The notes beneath the pieces are model-generated. The model was not told the DNA's origin and did no database searches. It saw only the letters and a program-made list of their open reading frames with translations. A program made the position numbers and the translations under genes. From the NCBI GenBank assembly GCA_949752745.1, contig OX457034.1, forward strand, positions 2,123,833 to 2,187,832: a DNA stretch of 64,000 bases. The letters run 5' to 3'. Origin of the DNA: Protula sp. h YS-2021 (taxonomy: Eukaryota; Annelida; Polychaeta; Sabellida; Serpulidae). Below are positions 48,321 to 55,125 of this stretch, piece after piece; the stretch's first letter is position 1, and every line of letters begins with the position of its first letter.

Positions 48321-48382
48321 ACAATTTTGAACGAGTATTGAATAAGTTTGAACAAGTTACACACCATATACCATCAAAGTTT

Positions 48383-48390
48383 TATAAAAG
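48383..48390 (+). promoter_or_regulatory. TATA box of first left-arm gene
   Basis: TATAAAAG followed by GAAGAGTGA, 27 bases before the ATG at 48417. The same TATAAAAGGAAGAGTGA heads the polymerase on the other strand. Confidence 0.7.
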
Positions 48391-48416
48391 GAAGAGTGAC
48401 GAGAAAATACTTCACA

Positions 48417-48851
48417 ATGTCGGCATTTCTTCTTGACAGATGTATGACTATGGATGACGTCTTCAAAGTGAACTATATTGACTATGTGTTTTCAAAGCTT
48501 CCTGCTTTTGAATCGGATTGGATGCTGCAAGTGAAGAATTTGCATCTGCATTGGGAAGCTGTGGGAAAGGCTATTCCAAGAGATCGTTTCATCCGCTCGT
48601 TTCTACATGAATGTGAAGAACTGCATTTACTATCAACTTACAACATTGATTTAGCATTTATCAACGCGAATACAATTTGGGCAACTGACCTCATGTTAGT
48701 TGTAGCTACTAGAATTATTCTACATTATGATGATGATGTTCCAAATAATGTATCAGACCTTGTTCGATTCAACCATGGACGAGTTGAAGTGAACTCAAAA
48801 GTTTGCAAGTTCTTTGAAAAGAAAGCTGACTCAGCAGATAGTTGGGTATAA
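48417..48851 (+). CDS. Polinton hypothetical protein, 144 aa
   Basis: The frame is open further upstream, but the ATG before the TATA box is unlikely to be transcribed, so I chose ATG 48417 (MSAFLLDRCM). The protein is helical, with LPAFESDWMLQVKNLHLHWE and ECEELHLLSTYNIDL, and has no signal peptide or recognised domain. It is the first gene of the left arm, running toward the integrase. Function unknown. Its 3' end overlaps the MARE/TATA promoter of the next gene. Confidence 0.65.
   Translation: MSAFLLDRCMTMDDVFKVNYIDYVFSKLPAFESDWMLQVKNLHLHWEAVGKAIPRDRFIRSFLHECEELHLLSTYNIDLAFINANTIWATDLMLVVATRIILHYDDDVPNNVSDLVRFNHGRVEVNSKVCKFFEKKADSADSWV
48825..48836 (+). promoter_or_regulatory. MARE-like site of the second left-arm gene
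   Basis: GCTGACTCAGCA, one base short of a full T-MARE, ends 10 bases before a TATA box. Two further CTCAGCAGA pieces follow at about 48864 and 48882. Confidence 0.5.
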
Positions 48852-48854
48852 AAG
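48847..48854 (+). promoter_or_regulatory. TATA box of second left-arm gene
   Basis: TATAAAAG directly downstream of the MARE-like site; a transcript would start near 48877, upstream of ATG 48932. Confidence 0.65.
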
Positions 48855-48857
48855 GGT

Positions 48858-49583
48858 GTGAACTCAGCAGAATGGAGTCATTTCTCAGCAGACAGTTGGA
48901 GGGAGTGGATCATCAATACATTGTGGCAGTCATGGAGAACAAGACAAGCAACGCAGCAGCGCAGCAGCAGCAGCAGCTTTAAAATTAGTGCTAACTTAAC
49001 CATTACTGTGGAGCATGGAGAATATGGGCCATTTCTACGCATCACACGTGGAGAGAGATGGTGTGCTTATTCACCATCTTTGTGGAAGATTGTGTGCCAG
49101 AGCTTGAAAAATTTACGCGACATTGGCTTCAAACTATACTTAACGCAAACGAAGTGGCTTGAAGTCATTTCATACTTGGATATGCGTTATGTGAGTTTTG
49201 TGCGCACGTCACGGTTTGAAGGGAAAGAATACACACATCACATCAACATGAATGATGGTGAATGGGAGACACTGCTTCAGGAGATGGACAACATCAACTC
49301 AGCCCTATCATCATGTGAGGAATGTCATGACAAGAAAACGATCATCAAGCTGCAAAAGGATGGCCGGATGAAGGTGTCAAAGCTATCCAAGAAAAGGCTG
49401 ACTGAAGTTCAGTTGGAGAACATGAACGTGCAAAATCAACTTGGACTTACCTGCGACTATTGCGGTGCTTGTGGATATATGGAGGATTATCATTGCCACT
49501 GCCACAAGTATAATTGCAAGTTGTGTGAACCAAACAACTTCTGCGGCAAGTGTGGAGTACTTAAAGTCAGTGAAGCAAAGTAA
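48858..49583 (+). CDS. Cys-rich Polinton protein with PC4-like repeats; start needs a +1 shift
   Basis: The long frame lacks any ATG for its first ~104 codons and begins at GTG 48858, before the expected transcription start. ATG 48932 (MENKTSN) opens a frame that runs through a CAG repeat to CTT TAA (48977-48982), exactly one base out of phase with the long frame. Product of the long frame: ITVEHGEYGPFLRITRGERW, then IGFKLYLTQTKWLEVISYLD and MRYVSFVRTSRFEG, HHINMNDGEWETLLQEMDNI, which looks like a diverged PC4-type beta-sheet plus helix, ending in a cysteine cluster CDYCGACG and CHCHKYNCKLC (zinc-binding type). Either a programmed +1 frameshift, an indel, or an upstream exon is needed. Function unknown. 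Confidence 0.6.
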   Translation: MNSAEWSHFSADSWREWIINTLWQSWRTRQATQQRSSSSSFKISANLTITVEHGEYGPFLRITRGERWCAYSPSLWKIVCQSLKNLRDIGFKLYLTQTKWLEVISYLDMRYVSFVRTSRFEGKEYTHHINMNDGEWETLLQEMDNINSALSSCEECHDKKTIIKLQKDGRMKVSKLSKKRLTEVQLENMNVQNQLGLTCDYCGACGYMEDYHCHCHKYNCKLCEPNNFCGKCGVLKVSEAK

Positions 49584-49607
49584 AAGCCCACAAGACACTG
49601 AAACAAG

Positions 49608-50118
49608 ATGGACGCATGTTTTAAAAATGCTTATATTGACTTGATGATTGCTAAACTTGCTAGCTGTGGCACTCCAGACTATCAACTTTATCATTTGGAT
49701 GCTTTTTGGGATGTTGTACATCATAGTCTTGATGTGATTGAACTGCATTCAAGATTTCTTGGAGAATGTCATAAAATTGGAATAGAAGAAGATCCTGACT
49801 TTGACTTTGATTCTGCACTTTATTCTGCTCGTACTGATGTTGAAGTATATTTCACCGTAGTTGATCATTTGAGAGATTGTTGTGAACTACAAGAAGAGGA
49901 AACCGAGCAGCTTTATCAGGTAACTTTAAAGATATAAAAACCTTTTATTCATCTTTGTAACAACATAGTGAATTGATAACATAACAAAGTTTTTCTTACT
50001 AACAAATTTAGTTTTATGTGAGTGGTTTCAACGTAAACAAAGAAAGAACATGATAGAAGAGGCAGCAAATATATTAAAAGATATTTTATTACAGGAAGAA
50101 ACCGACATGTCAGAATAA
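49608..50118 (+). CDS. Polinton acidic hypothetical protein, probably two exons
   Basis: ATG 49608 (MDACFKNAYIDLM). The unspliced frame runs to 49937, but CAG/GTAACT at 49919/49920 is a good donor and TATTTTATTACAG at 50082-50094 a good acceptor. Splicing out 175 bases is phase 0 and adds EETDMSE before TAA at 50116-50118. The protein is acidic (EEDPDFDFDSA), helical and unassigned. Splicing is an inference. Confidence 0.55.
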
Positions 50119-50140
50119 AAACAACAGAAACAAAGTCAAC

Positions 50141-50565
50141 ATGGAGAATCTTGTACTATTCAGTGGTCATAAGGACGTTCTTTCAAACATGTTTCCAACA
50201 CGACTTGAAAAGTATGGACATGGACAAGTGAAGCGTTGTATCAATATGAGAAAGAAGTTTTTCATCACTGTCCAGATATTGCTTCAGCCATTGTGTCATC
50301 CAGAAATGGATATGAAGCAAAACGTATTGCTAAAGGGATAAAACCATGTCCTTATCCAGTGAAGAGAAGTAAAATGCAAGATGTTTTACAAGTCAAATGG
50401 AATCAGTGTGTATTGTTTCGCAACAAGTTGAAAGAATGTAAAGACAAAACTTTAGTTGAAGCAACGTATGATCATTGGTGGGGAGCTGGTGTGAAACAAG
50501 TGTCATCTGGATATCCTGGTCAGAATATTATGGGAAAGTTGTTAGAACTGTTCTGTGAGACTTGA
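50141..50565 (+). CDS. NADAR (YbiA-like) domain protein, frameshifted
   Basis: Two frames together cover a NADAR domain. The first gives MENLVLFSGHKDVLSNMFP; the second gives TSEALYQYEKEVFHH, EAKRIAKG, LVEATYDHWWGAG and GQNIMGKLLEL. These match, in order, the SNF, TSEHxxQxxK, ATxxxxWGxG and GxNxLGxLL motifs of YbiA/NADAR proteins, which act on ADP-ribose, NAD-derived or riboflavin-pathway N-glycosidic bonds. One base appears to be missing between about 50196 and 50226, so this copy is probably inactive unless a -1 shift occurs. NADAR genes occur in bacteria, phages and some large DNA viruses; their presence in a Polinton is unusual to my knowledge. Confidence 0.82.
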
Positions 50566-50719
50566 TGTGCAGACGTGTGAACATGGAGAAGTGTGTTAAG
50601 TGAACAACAACTGGAAAAAACTTGCTGAACTTGACAGACTTATGCTGCATTGCCGGAGCAGCATAACTTGCTAAACCTGACAGACTTGTGCTGCATTGCA
50701 AGACTCACAAGACTGCATA

Positions 50720-51052
50720 ATGGCGGACATGACACTGAGACAATATATTGTGCAAAAAGCTTATTGTGAAGAAATGTTATCAGCTGTAAAAAAGTTTGCA
50801 CATTTAGTCTGTCCTGCTTGTCAACATGAAGAGTGTCAAGAACATACTTGTCATACTGCATGTGTTTATACATATTGGAATGAAGCTAAATATTACATTC
50901 ATTTAGATAAAGTGTTAGAGAATGCAAATCAACGTTGTGAGAAATATGGTGTAGATGCTATTACATTGGATGAACTCAGTCATTCGTTAGTGTTCATTGA
51001 AGACCAATGGTCTCCAGTGATTCATACCATTGTATCCATACTTGATTTGTAA
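50720..51052 (+). CDS. Polinton Cys/His-rich hypothetical protein, 110 aa
   Basis: ATG 50720 (MADMTLRQYI) chosen over an upstream TTG. It contains CPACQHEECQEHTCHTAC, a likely metal-binding knuckle, followed by a helical C-terminus (ITLDELSHSLVFIEDQW). No family recognised. Lies between the NADAR gene and the integrase. Confidence 0.6.
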   Translation: MADMTLRQYIVQKAYCEEMLSAVKKFAHLVCPACQHEECQEHTCHTACVYTYWNEAKYYIHLDKVLENANQRCEKYGVDAITLDELSHSLVFIEDQWSPVIHTIVSILDL

Positions 51053-51105
51053 AAACTTGTTAGTTAAGTTATAAATGCATGTTAGTTAAGTGATGTTGGT
51101 TGAGT

Positions 51106-51113
51106 TATAAAAT
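51106..51113 (+). promoter_or_regulatory. TATA box of the integrase/virion block
   Basis: TATAAAAT, 44 bases before the integrase ATG. The overlapping AATAAA may double as poly(A) signal for the preceding gene. Confidence 0.5.
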
Positions 51114-51156
51114 AAAAGCTGTTCTGTTGAGAAGGTGGTTTTCATTCGATGTGACC

Positions 51157-52260
51157 ATGTCGACGTGGAGAGACTACTTGACCAATATTTACTTCAAACC
51201 TGGACAGCCTGGAGCATTTGCTGGTCCTTACAAACTGTATCACATCTTAAGAAAACATGATCAACCAGTCACACATTCACAAGTGAAGAAATGGCTACAG
51301 GATCAAGATGCTTTCAGTTTACTCCAACCTGTCAAATACAGGTTCAAAAGACAACGTGTGATTACACGTGGCATTGATGACATGTGGGATATTGATTTGG
51401 CTGATATGGGAAACATAGCTCCCTATAATGATGACATACGCTTTTTACTCATTGTCATTGATGTGTTTTCCAAATATGTCTGGGTACAGCCAATACCTAA
51501 TAAATCACATACCAGCGTCATACAAGCTTTCCAAAAGATTTTTCATGACACACGACGAAGACCGCGAACTCTAAGGTCTGATAAAGGAACAGAATTTAAA
51601 AACAGATGGGTAAAAGCATTTTTGAAGAAAGAAGGCATTCATGCTTATACCACAAAGAATGAAACCAAAGCCAACTTTGCTGAAAGAGTCATTCGTACTC
51701 TAAAGGGAATGATGTATCGGTATTTTCTACATAATCAAACTTACCGTTACTTAGACATTCTTCCAGACTTGGTGTACAATTACAACCATAGACCTCATGG
51801 TTCTCTTCCTAATAAATATGCTCCAGCCGAGATTCGTAAAGACAACGAATCAAAAGTGTGGAAGTATATGTATGTCGACAAACTGAAATTGAAACCGAAG
51901 AAGAAGAAGAAGTATAAATTTAACATTGGCGATCATGTTCGCATTTCCCACATTAAATATGTGTTTCAACGCGATTATCACATCCAATGGACGCAAGAAG
52001 TCTTCATTGTCACACATCGTTGTAAGAAGCAAGGAATACATTTGTATCGTGTGAAAGACTTTTTAGACGAAGATATTGATGGACATTTCTATGAAGAAGA
52101 ACTGCAGAAAGTGACCAAAGATATTGAATCTATTTATAGAATTGAAAAGGTCTTGAAAACACGTAAAAGACGAGGAGGTGTGAAAGAATTATTTGTCAAG
52201 TGGTTAGGTTGGCCAAACAAGTTTAACAGTTGGGTGAAAGAAACAGACATTCAACAATAA
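51157..52260 (+). CDS. Retroviral-type integrase with chromodomain (Polinton INT), 367 aa
   Basis: ATG 51157 (MSTWRDYLTN), just downstream of a TATA box. The RNase-H-fold core has D80 (MWDIDLADM), D142 (LRSDKGTEFKN) and E176 (NFAERVIRTLKG), with 33 residues between D142 and E176, i.e. an intact DD(35)E-type triad. A basic linker (KLKLKPKKKKKYKF) precedes an SH3-like/chromodomain tail with YRIEKVLKTRKRRGG and LFVKWLGWPNKFNSWV. It catalyses integration of the linear element; the chromodomain probably guides it to modified chromatin. No zinc-binding HHCC region is evident. It ends at a TAA overlapping the expected ATPase start. Confidence 0.95.
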   Translation: MSTWRDYLTNIYFKPGQPGAFAGPYKLYHILRKHDQPVTHSQVKKWLQDQDAFSLLQPVKYRFKRQRVITRGIDDMWDIDLADMGNIAPYNDDIRFLLIVIDVFSKYVWVQPIPNKSHTSVIQAFQKIFHDTRRRPRTLRSDKGTEFKNRWVKAFLKKEGIHAYTTKNETKANFAERVIRTLKGMMYRYFLHNQTYRYLDILPDLVYNYNHRPHGSLPNKYAPAEIRKDNESKVWKYMYVDKLKLKPKKKKKYKFNIGDHVRISHIKYVFQRDYHIQWTQEVFIVTHRCKKQGIHLYRVKDFLDEDIDGHFYEEELQKVTKDIESIYRIEKVLKTRKRRGGVKELFVKWLGWPNKFNSWVKETDIQQ

Positions 52261-52916
52261 AGCATCCATTTACATGTTTGGTCTCTGGACCTACAGGCAG
52301 TGGCAAAACGTCTCTGGTGAAGGAAATTCTAGAACAAAAGTTGATTCAACCCTCTCCAAAAAGCATTTTATGGCTCTATGCAGCAGATCAGCCTTTGTAC
52401 AAGGGAATGAAAGGCGTGGAATTTTACCAAGGCATTCCAGATGACATTGAAGAGCGTTTTAACCCGAAGAAACCAAACTTACTTATCATTGATGACTTAA
52501 TGACGAAATGTCATAGTGATGAGCGTATGACACGTCTCTTTAGTGTTGGCAGCAGTCATCAAAATCTAAGCATTATCTTTATTGTGCATAATTTATTCCA
52601 TCATGGGAAAGAGATGCGAAATATTAGTTTGAATACACATTATATCATTCTGTTTAAAAATCCGAGAGACAGTCAAGAAATTAGTACATTGGCGCGGCAA
52701 ATGTATCCTGGAAGATCTCAATTTCTCATAGAAGCCTATCAAGATGCTACTAGCAAACCTCATGGTTATTTATTCATTGATTTAAAACCAAAGACAAATG
52801 ATCAACTACGTATTCGTACAGGCATTTTACCAAAAGATACACATTATGTATATATTGATAAAGCAGTGTATGAACAAGAACCAACTCATTTGACCATTCA
52901 CAGTCAAGATGTCTAA
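52257..52916 (+). CDS. Genome-packaging ATPase (FtsK/HerA-type), start codon lost
   Basis: Walker A GPTGSGKT and Walker B NLLIIDDL, then a C-terminal ATPase region (VGSSHQNLSIIFIVHNLF, with FKNPRDSQE). This is the A32-like packaging ATPase of Polintons and related viruses, which loads DNA into capsids. No ATG lies between the integrase stop and the Walker A motif. The codon where a start is expected is ATA (52257-52259), overlapping the integrase TAA. The frame is otherwise intact. In-frame TTG at 52230 or a shift from the integrase frame are other options. Confidence 0.9.
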   Translation: MKHPFTCLVSGPTGSGKTSLVKEILEQKLIQPSPKSILWLYAADQPLYKGMKGVEFYQGIPDDIEERFNPKKPNLLIIDDLMTKCHSDERMTRLFSVGSSHQNLSIIFIVHNLFHHGKEMRNISLNTHYIILFKNPRDSQEISTLARQMYPGRSQFLIEAYQDATSKPHGYLFIDLKPKTNDQLRIRTGILPKDTHYVYIDKAVYEQEPTHLTIHSQDV

Positions 52917-53235
52917 ACGTATTCGAGCGAACCAGCCGTTTCTTCATTTGCTTGCACGCAGTGGGCCTAAACGACGTAAATCCTTGCTACAGCAAGCTAC
53001 AAAGGAGGAATTAACAAGCTTGTTTGAAATTTATTTGAATATATTGCAAGGACATTTACCCTTAAGCTCAAAACGGTTTAAGGAATTTAAACGTGAACGT
53101 CATACGCTACGTACTCTAGCAGATAAGAAGATATCCCTTCGACGAAAAAAGAAGTTGATTAATCAGAAAGGAGGATTCATTGGAGCTATTGCTAGATTGG
53201 CATTGCCCTTGTTAGCCAAACTACTGCTAAAATGA
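52909..53235 (+). CDS. Small basic protein with QKGG site and hydrophobic tail, 108 aa
   Basis: ATG 52909 overlaps the ATPase stop by eight bases. Very basic (KRRKSLLQQ, SLRRKKKLI) with a hydrophobic C-terminus (GAIARLALPLLAKLLL) immediately after QKGG-F at residues 86-90. Similar small proteins recur in Polintons. The Gly-Gly before a hydrophobic segment resembles processing sites of adenovirus-type proteases, suggesting a virion core or membrane-active peptide. Role inferred, not shown. Confidence 0.75.
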   Translation: MSKRIRANQPFLHLLARSGPKRRKSLLQQATKEELTSLFEIYLNILQGHLPLSSKRFKEFKRERHTLRTLADKKISLRRKKKLINQKGGFIGAIARLALPLLAKLLLK

Positions 53236-53813
53236 AACATACGATGAAAATGGTCCTCATTCCTGAATATGAATATAAAATGTTGCTAGAAAAGAAGGGA
53301 AAAGATGGTGAAATCAAAACGAAAGTGAATAAACTTTTACGTGGGAAACGAACACGTGAAAAGGCTATAGAAATGTCTCAACTTCTTGGTCGTCATTTAC
53401 GAACAAGTCAGTCTAGGCAGCAAAAGCCCTCATCATCATCATCACCACCTGAAAAGCCAGAAAAGCTAGTGTTAAGTCATTTTCAACCTATCTATCATGG
53501 AAAAATAACACAACTTTTAGCAGAACTGAAGAAATATGGTACGACATGGTCAGACAAGAATGAACTTGTGTTGAAAACGGGCGATATTATAGCAAATTCC
53601 AACATGGTTGATTTGATGAAAGAAGCATTGGTGGCGACAAGAAGAAAAGAACGAGCCATACCACCACATGGTTGGCATTCATTTATCCAGGAAATTGTTG
53701 ATGCTAATATTCCAAAAACAATGTTTAGTAAAAAGACCACTCGTGACGACATTACAACAGAAATGAAACAACGTCAACAAAGACAGTTTCCTGAAGGATG
53801 GGAAAATTTTTAA
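53232..53813 (+). CDS. Polinton conserved hypothetical protein, 193 aa
   Basis: ATG 53232 overlaps the previous TGA as ATGA. N-terminal LIPEYEYKMLLEKKGK, a Ser/Pro/Lys-rich hinge (QKPSSSSSPPEKPEKL), then a folded-looking domain with ITQLLAELKKYGTTWSDKN and IPPHGWHSFIQEIVDANIPK. Found in the virion block between packaging and capsid genes; structural or core role likely but not recognised. Confidence 0.75.
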   Translation: MKHTMKMVLIPEYEYKMLLEKKGKDGEIKTKVNKLLRGKRTREKAIEMSQLLGRHLRTSQSRQQKPSSSSSPPEKPEKLVLSHFQPIYHGKITQLLAELKKYGTTWSDKNELVLKTGDIIANSNMVDLMKEALVATRRKERAIPPHGWHSFIQEIVDANIPKTMFSKKTTRDDITTEMKQRQQRQFPEGWENF

Positions 53814-54016
53814 CATGGCTGAAAGAGCTATGTTGTTGCCAAGAAGATAAACCAACTATTCCTGTAAAAATAAGATGTACAAGTGCTTGTTGTGAAGGAG
53901 AAGTCATAGATCATGTAGATCATCATCATGATGTGAAAGATCATTTACATACTTGGTCGAATGGCGCGCGCTATCGTGAAGTATATAGACAACGTCAACG
54001 CACCTATACCATTTAG
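53798..54016 (+). CDS. Small Polinton protein with MG...CCC N-terminus, 72 aa
   Basis: ATG 53798 lies inside the end of the previous gene (16-base overlap). Starts MGKFLTWLKELCCCQ: an N-terminal Gly and amphipathic helix with a Cys triplet, compatible with myristoylation/palmitoylation. A second half has CTSACC and HVDHHHDVKDHLH, a possible metal site. No family recognised. Confidence 0.6.
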   Translation: MGKFLTWLKELCCCQEDKPTIPVKIRCTSACCEGEVIDHVDHHHDVKDHLHTWSNGARYREVYRQRQRTYTI

Positions 54017-54024
54017 TTCCCATC

Positions 54025-54783
54025 ATGGAGTCGACAAGCTTTTACATCACTTTGCCTAGCAATGCGAGTATGACCTATTATCCCAACAACAAGGCTTCGA
54101 ATTATCAAATTCGTATGCCTCGAACCATTTATCTGAATGGAAAATATGAAGTGGCTTTAGCTGAAATTTAATATCCACATACATGGACAACGATGATACA
54201 GGGCATGGACTACTCTATTCAGTATCGACAAGAACTATTCGATGATCCTATTCTTAGCACTCTCGATATTCCTTATGGGTACTATAAAACCATACAAGAA
54301 CTATGTGAGGCAGTCAATGAAGAAGCGACTAATGCTCTGAAACTTACAGAAGCTATTCGAATAAAGTATGATAAGATTAGACGACGTGTGTTTCTATTTC
54401 TCGATTATGGTTATGAAGTGTCCTTTTCCACTGGATTAGCTGAGATTTTAGGATTTATCCCAGATCACTGGTATACTGAAACATGTACAGCTGACCATAA
54501 AGCGGATGTGAAACAGGGGTTTTATACACTGTATGTGTATTGTAGCATTTGTGAACCACAAGTTGTTGGTGATTATTATGTTCCGTTACTACGTTCTGTT
54601 GGCATACAAGGCCATGATGGAGATATTATCATGAAAACGTATGGCGAACCGCATTATGTTCCTGTAAACACATCCAAATTTGACATGATAGAAATGAATA
54701 TTAAGGACGACACAGGCCATAATGTTCCATTTCAAACTGGAAAGGTGATCTGTAAACTTCATTTTCGACCAAAAGCAATATGA
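54025..54783 (+). CDS. Minor (penton-type) capsid protein, interrupted by TAA at codon 49
   Basis: ATG 54025 (MESTSFYITLPSNASM) begins the single-jelly-roll minor capsid protein of Polintons. The frame meets TAA at 54169-54171, right before YPHTW, then stays open to 54783. C-terminal motifs such as IPYGYYKTIQELCEAVNE and YDKIRRRVFLFLDYGYE are well preserved. The stop is consistent with a single nonsense substitution, so this copy should not make a full-length penton unless read through. The 3' end overlaps the next gene as ATGA. Confidence 0.87.
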
Positions 54784-55121
54784 AAGCTTATACACACGAT
54801 CCGTCTGCATATCGCAACCATTTTCTTCGTCAAGTGGGTGGGGAATTACCAGGATTCAAAGGAGCGCGAATCCAATATGGCGATGGTATTGGTTCAATAC
54901 TGGGATCATTGGCTCGCAAAGCTATTCCACTACTTAAGGCTGGGGCTAAGATCGTTGCGCCACATCTTAAGAAGGCTGCAAAGAATGTCGCGAAAGATGT
55001 GACGGGCCGAGTAGCAGAACGTGTGTTTGGAGAACAAAAGCGTGTGCAACCGACGAAACGTGCCAGAAGACGAAAAACAGCCAGACGGATAACATCAAAA
55101 TATCGCAAAGATATCTTTTGA
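54780..55121 (+). CDS. Basic virion-core-like protein with QVGG site, 113 aa
   Basis: ATGA overlap with the minor capsid gene. Contains RQVGGELPGFKG (QxGG at residues 18-21), an amphipathic Gly/Ala/Leu segment IGSILGSLARKAIPLLKAGA, and a Lys/Arg-rich C-terminus (PTKRARRRKTARR). Layout resembles adenovirus-type core or membrane-lytic precursor proteins that are cut by the viral protease. Assignment by analogy only. Confidence 0.75.
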   Translation: MKAYTHDPSAYRNHFLRQVGGELPGFKGARIQYGDGIGSILGSLARKAIPLLKAGAKIVAPHLKKAAKNVAKDVTGRVAERVFGEQKRVQPTKRARRRKTARRITSKYRKDIF

Positions 55122-55125
55122 AATC

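Noticed and set aside
51157..52260. Retrovirus or LTR retrotransposon integrase
   Set aside because: No LTRs, reverse transcriptase or gag nearby; the context is clearly Polinton.
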